Of a stretch of DNA of 64,000 bases, positions 24,098 through 38,754 are shown piece by piece. The notes under the pieces were generated by a model. The model was not told the origin of the DNA, made no database searches, and saw nothing but the letters and a program-made list of their open reading frames with translations. Made by a program: the position numbers and the translations under genes. Every line of letters starts with the position of its first letter. Position 1 is the stretch's first letter. This DNA comes from Sesamum alatum (Eukaryota > Streptophyta > Magnoliopsida > Lamiales > Pedaliaceae). Where the stretch lies: assembly GCA_034509735.1 (NCBI GenBank), contig JACGWO010000006.1:2743001-2807000 (forward strand). The letters run 5' to 3'.

Positions 24098-24802
24098 TGA
24101 ACTCAAAAAACCTCACCCTCCTCCTCCTCTCCAAATCAACATCTACCCTTCAAATTACAGGGAAAATCCAAAACCTGCAACATGGACAAAAAGATCTTGA
24201 TCATCAAAGACATCAAGATTAACTGACATATGTTATTTTCTCCAAGAATCAAGAGAAAAAACTCCCACATCACAACATGGGCATCCCAGAAACATTTCAA
24301 CTCACCGATCCACACACTCTGAGAATCAAGAAGAAAACACACAAAGAACCATTCGGACAAAGATTGAACCTTTACGCTGACTATACAAACAAGAACTATA
24401 TATCTGTAGACAAAGAGAAAGAAGGAAGATTTCAAGAAAAGGGAACTGAGAGAAAGGGATTTTGGGTATGTTAAGGAAAGAGGGGGGATTCGGTGGTTGC
24501 GCCGGCAAGAATGGCTGCCAAAAGGCCAAGAAAGAATTTGGGCTTCACCTTGTTGACTTTCTTGTCTTTGCTGTTCTTACATTATTAATGATTTTTTGTA
24601 GTGTTAATGTCATGTAATGTCCCCAAGTAAAATGTTAACAAAAAAGCAGTCAGTCAGGGCAGAGGAACAACTACTTTTTGATTTTGTTAATAATACAGCT
24701 GTTGTTGCAGTTCACTTTTTCTTGTTCCAAAGGTCTCACCTTTCTCATAAGTTGGTTGCGAAGGCAAAAAGGGTTCTTGTAATAATGTATTCTATGTAAT
24801 CA

Positions 24803-25323
24803 GGGTAAATTACACTTTTAGTCCCTATATTTTGGGTCAAAATCAATGTTGACTCCTATACTTTTTAAGGCACGATTGTGGTCCTTAATCTTTATAAGTT
24901 GTTATGATTTTGGTCCCTAAACTTTTGAAGCGCAATTGTGGTTTCTAATCTTTACAAATTATTACGATTTTGGTCCATCTGGTTCCCTCATTATTAATAT
25001 CTTTAACCTTAATTTTAACAATTAGACCAAAATCATGCCTCAAAAAGTTAGGGGCGGAAAATTAATTTTGGCCCCTGGACTTTTCAAGACATAATTTTGG
25101 TCTTCAATTTTTATAAATTGTTACGATTTTAGTTTCAAAACTTTTTATAGCACGATTTTGGTCAATTTGATTCCCTCATTGTTAATATCTTTAACCTCAA
25201 TTTTAACGATTGGACCAAAATCACAATAATTTTTAAAGATTAAAAGTCAAAATCATGTTTCGAAATTTAGGGGTCAAAGTTAATTTTGGCCCAAAGTATA
25301 AGGACCAAAAGTATAAATTACCC
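24803..25323. mobile_element. MULE-type MITE with 9-10 bp TSD
   Basis: The ends GGGTAAATTACACTTTTAG and AAAAGTATAAATTACCC are inverted. The flank TATGTAATCA is present at 24793-24802 and again at 25324-25333. The inside repeats 'gattttggtccctaaactttt'-like lines several times, in both orientations across the element. It is 521 bp long with no coding content. It lies just upstream of PP2C. Confidence 0.82.
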
Positions 25324-25333
25324 TATGTAATCA

Positions 25334-26893
25334 ACACACTACTTTCTTCTGATTTGGTCTTTCTTGTGGGGGACCCTATTCTAGGTCAGCCCTTGTACTT
25401 TTATTTTCAACTTTGGATCCTTGATTTTCACTCTTACTTACCAACCATTATAATTCTCTTCTTTTTTATTTTTAATTTTTGAAATAATTACACCATCCTC
25501 TCGCGAGGTTTGATATAATTACATATAAATCTCCTGTTTGTTTAAAAAATTACGTTTAATACCCTCACATTTATTTTTCGTTTCTCCACCAGTATTTGAA
25601 TCATTGATAAATCTTTTATAAATAAAAAAAAAAAGAATATGATATTTAAGTACTAAGAATGTTTTTCCATAAAACAAGAAAAGTTAAACAATAAAATAGA
25701 AAATTATATCAAATACAATCAAACCTGAACTAATTATCGTTAGATTACAATCAGATCTGAACCAATTACATTGCTATTGAAATGAAAAATCAAGGTAATG
25801 GTGTAATAGAAAGTCAACCAATTTCTTCCAAAGAAGATATCATATATGGGGCCTCCATAACAATGAGGGGATCATGTGGAGCATTTTCCGTTTATTTATT
25901 TTGGAAAAGTTTCAGAAAAAGAAGTCACAAACGCTTTTACAGCAAAGGCAAATGGGTTCACTTCCATCATCTTTCTTCAGAATATACCAACTTGCTCAAA
26001 TTAATATATATTCTGTTATAACATCAAGTCAAACTATATTTTAGGCTACCTTATTAATATTGATTCTTTTCACATTTTCTGCATGATTGAAATAACCTTC
26101 ATTTATTTTATTATTCCATGTAATTTTAAATAAAATAGCTAAATTATTGCACATCAATAAATAATCTTGCTGACTAGCTAATAAAAGTAAACAAACACTT
26201 CATTTGGTATTATGAACTAATAATAGACTCCACCAACAACCAAACTCAAATTCAATATCTTTCATACAGTTCAAACCTCAACCTCACACGTCTGATCAAC
26301 GGGAAATTCTAATCCAAATCGAATTTGATCATACCTAAACCAATTAAATATCAAATGTAATCAATTATCGTCTGAATTGTGTACAATTCAAGGAAAATAT
26401 CAATCACATTACAAATATGATACACTTGTTGCGTGATTGGTTTAATTCAACTGGACCTGGTTTGAGTAAAAAATTTTCCCGATGAACTAAGACAAAAATT
26501 CAAACTTTAACCAAAAAACAAAAACTTATTAAAAAAATTAAAATTAAAAAAATCATGAAAACCGTTTCACCATCGTGTTGTGCTGCCACTGGAACTGAAA
26601 ATGATAAGATATCTTCAAAAATAATGAACTATTGACATCATGAATATAGACTAAAAGATGACCATTTAGGGGCTAAAAGACAATGGAAACTGAGGGAAAC
26701 ATAATGCTTGCAGATGCATCCATGTTGAATAATGGCAAATGATCATTATAGGCATTCTGCAAGGTCTAGTCATCTGTGTGCATGCACAAACTATATACAA
26801 AGTTAATTTAAAAACTTGTAAGCTGCTTTTATGGTAAGAATAAGCTAGAATCGATGGCTAGGTGTATCTAAGGTAGACGATAATCTTGAAAGC
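25334..26893. other. spacer between PP2C and CAMTA
   Basis: No gene is seen. A MITE-like left end (aataattacaccatcctctcg) at about 25485 has no clear partner. At 26395-26485 a short segment (gcgtgattggtttaattcaa, cctggtttgag) resembles 58570-58625. The CAMTA 3' UTR should lie just left of 26894. Confidence 0.5.
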
Positions 26894-29800
26894 TCATTGG
26901 AACGCTAGAGACATGAAAGTATCATCGTCCAACAGACTTGCAACGTCGACTAGATCTTCCTCTGGGTAAATCATGTCCTCCATGTTGTCTGGTATCACAT
27001 CTGGAGCATCATGCTGAAAATAATAGACCAACAGAGAAAGAGAAATTAGAGACACAGTCTCCTTGGATTCTATAACTAATAAATCTGCACATTTAAGTTC
27101 CGAAAGAAATGAATGTCAAACCAAAGCATTGAGAAATTGTATGTAAGAACAGATGTAGGAGAGGCCAGTGCGTAAGCTCAGTTTCTGAGAAAGAGAGGGG
27201 AAAAAAACTAACTTAAAAGTTCTGGTGGGAGAGGAAGGCTCCATCCACCTGCAGATTTCTGGTGGATACAAGAGAGCTGTGTGCGCGTGTGTGGTTTTAC
27301 ACACACTGGGTGTGTATATTTACGAACATATGCAAACCTTTTTTCAATTTATTATTGAAAATAAATTAAAAAGAGTGTTTTTTATTTGCATCGTCTGCTA
27401 CTCAACGGCTTAAATTAAGCTGATTTAAACTAAAAATATAAGCAACCGCCAAGCATTAGCAACTTCTGTAGATCACTCCAACTTGAACTTTTTTTTAACT
27501 TTTCACTTTTGTTTTTAAACACAAAACCTCCAAAGGATTGTATAGCTAGTAAAACTAAGGCTTCCTTCCAACATCACCACTACAAAGCATCTTGGACACA
27601 CTAATCATTCATTATTAAGTTTTTACAAAGATTGTCCACTTACTACTGAGCACTTATACTAACAGCAGTATATTTAAAGATTAGCATTTTACCTTGCACA
27701 TGTAGTTATGTTTGCATTGGCTTTACCAGAAACACAAATTACCTTAGTTTCACGAAACCCTTGAGCAGCAGTTAGCAGCCTACGGTACTGAGCTCGTGCT
27801 TCAGGATATTGAGCCATGGACTTCACCCTAGCAAGTGCTTTATGCATCCTTTCTTCAGTTTGTCTTCTTCCTTCCTTCAGAAAGTCATAATCATCTTCCT
27901 GTGGCGGCATGGGACTAGGTGTATTGGGCACTTTTTGGACTGCATCTGATCTGAATCCGCGCAATCCACTTCCTTTACGTCTCCAGCGCAAAATCACCTT
28001 CTCCAATATACCCACTGACCAGATAATAGGTTTATATTTTTTCCTGACCTGATGCCCCCTTACATGAGCCTTTAGCAACAAAACAGGGCCAAGTCAGTTT
28101 TATTTCGATGTTTGGCATTCTCAAAAGAGAATACTAGACACCAACCAAATAATGAACAGTCTTCATGCTTAGAGCCTATAACAGATTCATAAAAGCAGGA
28201 AAGCCTGATTTCTACATCATTTTACGAAAGACGATAGTGCCCGATATTTTTCTTACAGAAATTTAAAAGCACAGATTCGCCCCTGCGGTGATAAGGAAAA
28301 AAGATGTGAATCTATTTCAAGACTACACATATTGAGATGGTTCACTCTAAATATGAGAGAAGTAAAGCACCTGAATTTTAACGATTTTTTGTCGAATTAG
28401 CAGAAATTCTTTTCGCTTCTTCCAACCACGATATTTCTTTTGTATCTGTAGGGCAGCAGCATGGACTACACCATCAGAATGACTGAACCTGGATGCTTTA
28501 GCAGCTACAAGAGAAATAGCATTCTCATCTGCATTAAGCAATTCATCAGAATCATGTTCAATAAGCTGCTTCCTCTGAAATGACTGAACGCGGAAAATTT
28601 GGTGAATACGAGCTGCTGCTTGTGTAGCATTACAGACTGCAGCAAGTGAATCCTTGAGTGATAGGGTATCTGGGATATCCTCTTCAGTTGTTGGTACCGC
28701 TGAGCGTTCTGAGACTGTAAGTATTGCTTTCAATCCAGACACTTCTTTGGTACCGTCATCATTCATTTTAAGAGATGAGAGGTGCGTGGTCAAGGCAGTC
28801 TCAGCAAGAAAACCAGATATGCCCTTATGTCCACTGGAAGAAGCCAGGTCAGAAGGAGTTTTACCCAGTGGATATTCAGCAGATGGATCCGTAAGTGCTC
28901 CTGGAGCTGCACCCAGAGACACAAGGGCAGCAACTGTGTCCTCCCTATTAAACAAAAAGAGAATGTTAAAATAGAGCCTCAGCGTCACCTCTCAGTCTCT
29001 TTTTTTACAGCATCTGATCTGAGATGAAATCCAGTATAAGAGGTCACTGTTTGCTTAAACATTTTTGAATTAGATGGACAGTAACTTTGTCCCTCCAGCT
29101 AGAGTTTCAGAGTTAATCCTCAACACTGTCCAGAACAATTTAGATCAGAAACAAGTGAAACCTCAATTAACAAAAATTCTATCAAAGCTTTTTGTAAAAG
29201 GTAGAAAATTAGCAAAAGAAACATCATGTTTTATAGGCAAACCCCCAGTAAAACGGGAGAAATGTTTATAAAGCTCAACAGTAATGGATCATCAGAGTCA
29301 ATAAAGCAATAGAACATGTTCTGCTCCAAAAGCAGTGCCTGCACTTGGAGAAAATGCAAAATAACTAGATCCAGGCCCTTCACGTGCTTTATGTGCAACA
29401 GAAGCTAAGTTCAAAAAATACCTGCCATAAAATGCTGCCCAATGAAGTGCTGTCCAACCATTCACATCACGGAAATCTATACTAACACCTGATACTATAA
29501 TTGGCTGGAAGGCCCAATTAAAACCAAGAGCAGCAGCCAAGTGCAACACGCTTTGACCTTCATCATCAATAACTGTAAGTCCCTTGCCATCTTCAGTTAC
29601 TCTGTGAAGAAGCCAAGAGCAAAATGTCTGCCTCAGCTTCTTCTCAAGGAGCAGCTCTCCAATCACCTTCAGATGTGATGCGTCATTTTCGGGAGTTAGC
29701 TTTGGCTCCGGGTTATTCTCCTCCTCCATCAAGGAAATGATTTTGTTGACTAAGCTTTGTTTCTCAAAGTCATTTTTAGCGGAACTTACAGGACTGCCTA

Positions 29801-32800
29801 CAGGCTCCAGGGACAATACCGTCTCAAATCTTTGATACAGATGCATCAGAATTGCACTATCTCCATGCACATCAACAAAACCAGTATTCCGGTCTGGTCC
29901 AAACCTATATTCAAATTCTCGTATTTCACTGCAGGCCAACCTGTTGGAACAAGTTACATAGAATGGAATAAGACCAGGGTTGTGTAGTGGAGCACGGCAG
30001 CAAAGAATCCCATCTGCCAAAACCTCTGCTGGAACCTCCAGTTCTCCAAACATAATCGACCATCTGCAATTGGATAACTCTTCTTCACTCTTCAGGAATG
30101 TTCCAGTGATAAGGACCTGATTGGTAAGAAAACAAGAAGACATTGTTAGTAATAATAATCACAGTAATTTCAACCTTCAACTAGTCCATGTTGACCTAGC
30201 ATGAGAAAACGCATATTGTACTAACACGAGGTTATGCATCAACATAGTAACATGCAACACTTTTAATGATTGTTGGATGCTAATTTAAGTGCTGTAAGAC
30301 AACATTGGAAGTGCATTAGTCAAATCTTAGATGCCCATCAGAGAGAGGACCTGGCAGAGTAATTCACATCTAAAGCAGCTAGCATGAACAGTAGAATAAT
30401 TTATACTTCCGTAGAAAGAAACACAACATCTATACTTGCTTAATAATAACAGGTTTTACGCTCCAAGACCGACACAGAAGTTAAACATTAAAACCAAGTA
30501 CCTTGATGTCCAGGTTTGAGTAAGCCCAGTTAGGTGAAAAATCAATAATACTAAAAAGCTGGTCCTGGGAAATAGAAGGATTGAGGGTGTGTGTATCCAC
30601 TTGCAATTGAGCTGACATATTGGAGTCATACTCGTTTCCTATAATACTCCAAGAAATTCCATTACTTGACTGCATATCTAATCCATCAGCTTCTCCAAGT
30701 TCTTTAGCCATCCACCGGGAGAAGCTATCAACTTTCTTCAAGCTTTCTTCTGTTTGCAAACCACCAATCAGAGGCTTCTTCAGGAGGAAAGAGTAGTTCT
30801 CATTTCCTATTGCTGCTGTAACATTCTCCATATTCGGGTTCATTACATTTCCAGCTTCTGCATCAGAGAGGAGCATTTGAAGGTTGTTTTCCCCAGACTG
30901 GCCTTTCTGCTCAGGATATGAGTAAAATGGCCCCACATCATTCCCTTGATCTGAGGAAAGAGATTTCTCCTCAAACAAACTGTTGAGTGCCTGCCAATTA
31001 GCCTGGACAGGCAGAGAAAACCCAGTTTCCTGTTTATAAGCAATCTCTCCTGTTGAAAAAACAGCATATAATCTACATCCAGTTAGAAAACACACACTTC
31101 TTAGAATGAGAATGATTGTTGTTATGAGCAATAATACCTGTAGTAGGGTTTCCAAGAACTTCTTGCCATAATGCCAAATCAACTGTCTCTTGAGCCCCAG
31201 ATACAAGACTGTCTCCACCAAAATCTCCATCTCTGTCCCCCCGCAAAAGTGATGCATAATTCAAGGCGGAGATGTTTTGATTTCCTTTAAACAGAGAAGC
31301 CATCATTAATCGACCTTCAGGTTTGCTAAAAGTGCTTCATGGGGATGAATAACAAAATTTAAGGAAGATATAAATGAATTTAGATACCTGGATTAAATGG
31401 CTGATTATACGTGCTTGATTGGGCAGAATGATTATCATCAGTCAATGGAGACTCTGGATATGAATGAAATCTGGAACTTGCTTGGTGATTACCCTCTGAA
31501 GTAGGTTATTGTGCACCATGTTTCCATCAAAGTAATAGGAAGGCAAGTCATTTTCCATATCAAGTCCTAGATCTGCAAAACGCTATTTAACAAAGATGAC
31601 GAGAGAGCTGTACCAGATTCGGCATCTTCATATGCTGACGACAAGGTGCTTGTTGGGCTTGTTCCACGAAAGCTGGAAGATAACGAGCTTTCATTTTCTG
31701 AATTTGATACGACTCTGTCACTGCTTCTGGCGCCGCTGATGTTTGCCTTATTACCCTGAAGAAGGAAAATTAAAACGAAATGGAACTTATCCGTATCCAC
31801 TTTTTGCCTTCCTAAAATCTAAAAGTTCCTTCCGTATAATTATATAAGTTTCATCTACAAGCATCACAAGTGTACTAAATGATTCTTCAAATTAAATGTT
31901 TACAGATTAACTACTAAAGCATAAAACCATCAGAAGGAGAATATGCAGAAAACTGCACTTTAAGCCACCCATTCTGCATGTGTTTAGTTTTCAGTTCAAA
32001 AGCTAAATGACCTAAATTATTTAAAGCAATGGAAATTATGCAATTATGCTTTCAGTTTCTCAGGAAAGGCCAAAAACAATGTATTCCACCTTCACAATTT
32101 GCAGTCAGTGCAACCAAACTATACATATCACCTCATGGGAAAGTGTAAATTTGGTAGGAGTGAGGATGTGGAATATTTGGATATTAACTGTTCCTCTTCT
32201 CATGTGAAGCAAGAAATACAAATACACCCAAACAATACTGAGAAATGTTATTCAATGATGTCAACTGAGTCTGACCTTGACTTCCAAATAGTGGACAAAC
32301 ACAATGTGCATGAGATCCCTGCACAATTAGCAAACTTGGTAATTAATTTAGTGGTTTAAGATACAAAATCATCTGTAAGGATGTCGTCGGGGGGGTTGCC
32401 AAATATAAACCCATCTGAAGTAAACGAGAACACAAATTTTTCCACAGACCCACTCATAACTAAATCAATAAATCATACACATAGAAGTTGCATGCAACAG
32501 ATATCGACTAGGAAAATTCAAGAATATACAATATAAGAGAAGATTAGAGACAACGTAAACATGTATAAGCAACATGGCGCAACAAATCATACAACATCAG
32601 TCTTCATTCCAAGATAAAAAGAAATGTACACATACTGATTCAAGCTTAAAGCAAGTTTTTACAAACAACACAAAAGGGAAGAACGAGTTCTAATGGTAAT
32701 TAGTCTATTTATCTTCCGGGAGATCAATGAATTATGATTGATCTATTCAGAGCTTGATTCAGACATTGCAATTTGCAACTGTTGCTCTACACGTCAGGTC

Positions 32801-35557
32801 CTCGAGAGTTAATTTCATTCTTACTCATAACAGGATGAGAGTTTCTCTTGGAGTCAAAACATGATAAATTAGTACTTATTAAAATCAACCGGTACGCAGG
32901 TTTTAAGAGGTAGAGAGATGTGCAATTGATAATACACATTGAAATTAGTTCTGATTCAGAACTCAACCTTGAAGAGAACGGAAACAGAGAAAACTTAAAC
33001 CTAATATAAGATGTTGACACTGCTGAGCCATGAGAGAGCTACAGCAAAGAGCAAACCAAGCAATACCAAATCCAGAGATGCAGCGGAAAAGATTTGTGCG
33101 AGTGAATCATGTATAAACAGTCTACACTTACTGCTCAAGCAACCAGTAGCTGCGCCTTTGAAAATTTTCATTATCCTCTCCATGTGCATAGTAACAATGC
33201 AGCATATCAACACTTCCAACCTGAAGAAAAATGACATTAGCATTTAGTCTTTAGCAAAAAATAAAAAGATTAGAAAAAGGATGCACCATAGATGCGAGAA
33301 GCGTATTACCACTCCTTGACGAACCAATGTACAACAGCATTGTTAAGGAAGGTTGTGGAAATAGTTCGAGAACACCACCAGGTCCACATTGAATAATATT
33401 TTTTGGCTAACCTAATAACTTTTATCTGAAGCATATTATTACAAATGCTTAATCATATTATTTTAGGATATATATATATATATGTTGCAATGCAGATGGA
33501 CAGCTCTAGGATAAATTGTTGAAACTTGGGCTATAATGATCAGTTTGCATTATCTCATGCAAAGTTTAAACAAAACGAATTAGTATAGTCAAGATTTGGA
33601 TAATATCATCAAGAGAGTCACAAGTTCAAGACTCGGCATAAGCTTTTGGTTACTGGCTAATGTCAATTGGTTGAATTGTTATGGAACAACGCTAGATAGT
33701 TCAAAAGCCAGATCGAACTTGATTAATCACAACACTCCTATTAGAAACGTGGCCCAAATAATACAAAAGCAGATCAACTGGTTTAATCACAGACAGTCCT
33801 ATTCGAAACATGACCCCTCTTAGACACTGATGACTCGACTATCATATCCGACTGACAGGGCTGAGCCAGATTTAATAGTAGTGCTCCGTGGGAAGATGAA
33901 AAAGACCAACCAATGCATTGGCTATTCCAACAAATTAATAATGACTATTACTTCAACCTAAAATCTTCGTAGTTTACTATGCAGTCCATGCTTACCTTCA
34001 GCTTCTCATGCGCTTCCTTAACAGTCTTACCATCCTTTTTCTTTCTCCAATTATGCCCATCCTTGCGGAAGTACCTCAACACCTTACGATCAAAAAGAAA
34101 AACAGAACCACCTGAAAAAAGAAGATGCATCTTCAGAAAATTGATTTGTAGCTAAAGGTTCTACAATAATTCTTGTAAACGGGACTCTGTATTCACAATA
34201 TGTGCACTTAACGTTCTATTGTCCATCTAAGATATAAACACCAGTTTCCTCCTTACTGGATGGACTTGTTATGTTCTTTGCATACATATGCAGTAAGAAT
34301 ATCCAGATAAATCAAACATCTAATAATTGTGTAGTCAAGTAATTCAAATTTTTTATATAAGTGACGATAGGACTGATTAGATGAAAAAGACGTACTGACT
34401 GGTTTATTTGGAGCCTCTGGGGAAATATGAAACTTTTCGTAGTTTCTCAGGATTTCACAAATTTCAGCAGGTCTCAGCCACCGATGCTGGGCTTCTAATA
34501 GTATCTGCTTAATATCTGCACTTTGAACACAAGAAATCAGTTGGGTTGATGGCTATCAGTAACACGACAGTCCCCAAAAAAAATATCTTCTACAGCGCGG
34601 ATGCAACAACATATATAACTTGATGTTTTAGTCGTGGAAAAAATAATAATAAAATGATAAAAAAAGAAAGAAAGAAAAGAAAAGTGAGATGATGGGAGGA
34701 TATATACAGGAAAAAACTATGCTTCTGTTACTCAAATTTCATAAGCCACTACAAAAAAAAATGGAAAATGTTTCAGACGTGGACAATCACTTGTATAGAT
34801 TCGGTACATGTATGAGATACTTTATGTAATTTTTTCATTTTTGTGGTGGTGGTCGAAAGTGTGTGTGTGTGTATATATACAAAAAAATTGAAGTGCTTTA
34901 AAGACGCAACGCACAAACTCTAAAACATTCTTATAAAAACAAGAAGTCATCAAAGATTCTTTTACAATCTTCTCTGGTATTACAAAGAAAGTGCCATCTA
35001 CAATAGGATTAACTTTAGAAACAAGACACAACTACTTTGGTCCTATAGCATTACCCAGCTAAAAAATCACAAAACATTTTAAATAACTGTATTTAGCCCG
35101 CAACCACCATCTATTCTCTAGAAACCAACAGGTTTCTGGTTCTAAATGAGATTCTTGATACAAACCAAAACCCTAGGCAAGGGAGTGTACAAACATTGAT
35201 GCCCAAATTCACGAGAGCCAAATGAAACCCATCAAGACTAATTAGGAATTACGCTGAAAACCGATCAGTTAAAATGAATTCCATTACATGATCCCCGGAC
35301 CTATATAAGTCGCAGAAACATCCATCGCCTACCAATTTACTGCAAAATCTACTCTGTCTCCTCTTTTCTCCATTTATCAAATTTCCCCCACAGAACTACT
35401 AAAATTAAAGGTTCATACTGAAATAAACTGACCTTTTTCAACGAAACCACAATTCATCACTAAATTCAAGAAACCAAAAAGAGCGATTCGAAGTGAGGGG
35501 TGGAATCGAAACCGTACCCAATCGAAACCCTGGATTGTACGATCCACTTTCCGCCAT
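26894..35557 (-). CDS. CAMTA1: CAMTA, calmodulin-binding transcription activator
   Basis: CAMTAs are nuclear factors that bind CGCG-type sites and respond to Ca2+/calmodulin. Thirteen exons: 35557-35518, 34515-34396, 34111-33996, 33220-33132, 32318-32276, 31755-31614, 31572-31388, 31284-31138, 31049-30502, 30116-29422, 28944-28371, 28069-27743, 27013-26894. The CG-1 DNA-binding domain spans residues 14-136 (AQHRWLRPAEI, FDRKVLRYFRKDGHNW, GEDNENFQRRSYWLL, HIVFVHYLEV). A TIG/IPT domain starts near 477, ankyrin repeats lie at about 660-740 (GWTALHWAAFYGR), IQ motifs at about 825 and 875-935, and the calmodulin-binding helix (ILEKVILRWRRKG) near 922. Lengths sum to 3146, one base short of 1049 codons; the slip lies in exon 7 near 31500. 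With that base the protein would be about 1048 residues, the normal size. Its position beside KUP7 and OM64 points to the CAMTA1/CAMTA2 lineage. Confidence 0.92.
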
Positions 35558-37692
35558 GAACAACTGGATCAGAGTAGACAATCACTCTTGAATCAGCTCA
35601 TAAACTACAGATACGCACGAGAACGAACGAACGAACGAACGAGCGAGCGCGAGAGAGAGAGAGAGGGATGAGAGAGAAGGCGATGGATTTGATTAGAGCA
35701 GCAACTGCGCTTTACTCTGGGGGAGGTCAGTCGTAAAGTAAAGTCAGCGAGACTTGCGCGAACCAATGGGCTTTCGACACTTGGCCCGCTCACAGACGAC
35801 TGTGAACAATCCGTAATGACCACACCGGATTATTTCCCTTACTCGCATTTTTGCCGGTGTTTGGTGAGATTGATTATAAAAATATGTATGTTTGGACCTC
35901 CTTTTGGGCCGGCCCATCTGGACTATGTTTGGGCCCATTTGATTTTAGTTCTCTTGCAATCTCTTGGCCCATGTAGAATGCGTATTTGCAAAAAATTAAG
36001 TTTTTTCAAATTATAAATTGTTAAATTAGTCGTTGTCGTTCGCGATCCCACGAGCATATAAAAGATAATCATAGTATAGTGTGAGAGAAAGAGAGGAAAA
36101 AAAACAAACTTCGACATTGAGTGGTTGAGGGTGAAAAAAATAAGGATTCGTTTGCTTCAAATTGAATGAAAGGGGGAGGGCGAGAGGAAGGCGGAGGGGG
36201 AGTGAAAGAATAATAATTTTCTTCAAATTATTTGGTATGATTGGAAGGGAAGTAAATCTTAAATATTTCTGGTATGAGAAAAATAGATCGAGAACAAAAG
36301 ATTAATGTTTATAATTTTACTGTTTTACCCTTTCTTTATATTTTGTATGAGAAAATAAACAAGTTAATATTATACTAATATAATTTTAGTATATCAAAGA
36401 TTTAAAAACCTTATTAATAAAAATATATATCAAACAAGAATAATAATATTTCTTATTAACAAAATATTTATCAAAACGAATATCGTTCAATATTTATTAT
36501 AAACTATTCAGTTTAAATAAAATAAAAATTACTATCAACGCCCTCAAATAAAGAATCCAAATCCAAATTTAGAAAGATTATGTACGGTATTATCAGCAGG
36601 AATAATAAAATAATTGGAGGAAATTAAATATATATATATATATATATATGGCAATAGAGTAAATAAAAATATAATATGTAGTGTTTTTTGTTTTTTTGAC
36701 CTTACACTTCCACTTTTTTGCCCAATTCCGGACGAAAAAACGAAATTAGACTCCGGAGGGATTTCATATACATTCAGTTTTACTTCTCTTTCATCTCTTC
36801 CATCTCTTCCCTCGAACCAAACGGTAAACTTTTTCTTATACATCTCCTTTTACTTTCACTTATCCTATATTTCCACTTTTCCTCCCAACCAAACATACTC
36901 TAAATTATAATTATGAGTGTATTAAAAATATAGAAGTTTGTGACAAATGAGTCGTGGAGAACTAAGGTGAGAGAGAAACAGTGAGTAGTTGGTTGAGAGG
37001 AAAAAAATGTAATTATAATATTATTAAAAAAATATATTGAAATGATTATTCTGGTCAAATTCATCTTAAAAGAAAAGATGAATTAAATGACAAATTTGGA
37101 CATTCAAAAATTAGTACAACAAAAAAAATTTTCTTATAATAGTACAGATGAAAGTGTTTGAAAATATAACCTTAGCTTAAATTCTCTTAAATTAAGCTAA
37201 AAGTTGTAAGCTAGTGAGAATGTGTTTATTATAGCTTAAGTCATTCTTGTAGGTAAGTTGATCTTCTTTGTGGTTTTTTGGTCCTAATTATTTTTTGGAT
37301 ATTTTGCAATTACTTTATCCTAATAACTGTTAAAATCTATCCACATGCTATTACAGTTAATTTCACAAATAAGACCGCGATACACCAACTTTACCAAACA
37401 TTTTCACATTTACTCTTTTTTTTTTTTACTTATTAGCTGACTGATACATTGTCTCTGCGTGCATATAAAATAATATTATATGCTCTAAAATGATTGTAAA
37501 TATAAACAAGAAATATATATATAAAAATCGATACATTACATTTAAAAAAATAATAAAAGACAGAAAGAAAAGGAAAGGAAAGAAAAGAAACTAACTTTAG
37601 GAGTATTATTGTCACAACCAAAAAATCGGTGTCGCGGTATCATAAACTGCCAATTATGAGTAAGAAATGTCTTTTCTTTATATATTAGTATA
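35558..37692. other. head-to-head spacer, CAMTA side
   Basis: This holds the CAMTA 5' UTR and promoter region, with a (GAAC)n/(GA)n repeat at about 35620-35667 that is CT-rich in the CAMTA sense. Beyond it lie AT-rich sequence, an (AT)n run at 36628-36649, and weak mirror-like GA-rich and CT-rich segments near 36150-36200 and 36790-36900 that may be the ends of an old transposon. No gene is seen. Confidence 0.5.
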
Positions 37693-37694
37693 GA
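37430..37694 (-). mobile_element. possible Helitron, 5' end on minus strand
   Basis: The minus strand reads TCTATACTAATATATAAAG after a host A, very like the start of the Helitron at 2404. A possible CTAAT end lies at about 37431 but without a convincing hairpin, so the left boundary is doubtful. Confidence 0.35.
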
Positions 37695-37805
37695 TAACTA
37701 TTACTTCCAAAAACTTTAAATTTTTGTATCTAAATCATTTATCCATCTTTTCTAAAATTAAGCACTTCTAAAAAAGCATATATTTTTAAAATAATAATTA
37801 TTGTT

Positions 37806-38618
37806 GGGTTAATTACACTGAGCTCCCTACTATTATGTGAATATACAAATTCCCCCATATGACTATGAAAATTACATTTTGCCCCCTCTAACTAACAAGT
37901 GTTAGTCAAATTTAAAAATAGGTACTTAAATGACTATTTCACCCTCATTTATAAAACTAAAAATAATTCAATAAATTGAAGGTAGAAATGGACCAAAACA
38001 TGCTTAAGTATTTTGTTTTTCAAATCAATTCTTTCTATTGTGTTCCTCACCCGACCTTTCTATTTATTTTCCTTGTTTCTCTAATTCTTTCCAATCCCAA
38101 TATCACCACTTCGTGATTTGTTTAAATTTTTATTTGACATAGTAAATTGGCTAAATTGTTGAAATTTTACCTCAATATTTTTAACATTTAGATAATATAA
38201 GCTCTATTTAATTGCTTTCTATAAAATAATATGATTTCAACAAAATTTACAAGCTTGGATGATTGTTATGAATATAAATTAATATCAAAACCTACACATG
38301 ATACACAATATCTCGTTAAAAAAATATTATAAAACTATACTAAAAGTTACAAGTATACACCCTTTTTAACTTGAAAAATAACAAATTACCCCTTACAAGT
38401 ATTTAAATTATAGAAAATAGAGTTATTTAAATTGAGGGTTTATAGGTAATTTAGACCAATTTTTTTTTATGACATCAACAAAATCCGTTAAGTTGACTAA
38501 CGAAATGAACAATTTATAAAGTGTATATATTTACAAGGGAAGTTTATATAATTTTTATAATAAGAATGAAAAATTTGTAAATTCACATAATAATAGGGAA
38601 GATCAGTATAATTAATTT
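37806..38618. mobile_element. MULE-type MITE upstream of AOX2
   Basis: The left end GGGTTAATTACACTGAGCTC and the region after it (cctactattatgtgaatatacaaatt) are mirrored at the right (aatttgtaaattcacataataataggga...attaattt). Flanks ATTATTGTT and ATTATCATT agree at 7 of 9 positions. It is 813 bp long, has no coding content, and ends about 480 bp before the AOX2 start codon. Confidence 0.65.
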
Positions 38619-38754
38619 ATTATCATTTAAATTTTAAATTAATTTTACACACACATTTAGACGTTTCATATACGCGTACGGATTAGAATTGCGAAACAAA
38701 CATGCCCCTATTATAGATCATGAAATTATCTCCTCGGTCGGTTTCACACGGGCG

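Noticed and set aside
25782..26021. 79-residue frame upstream of PP2C
   Set aside because: No recognisable motif and base composition like the surrounding spacer.
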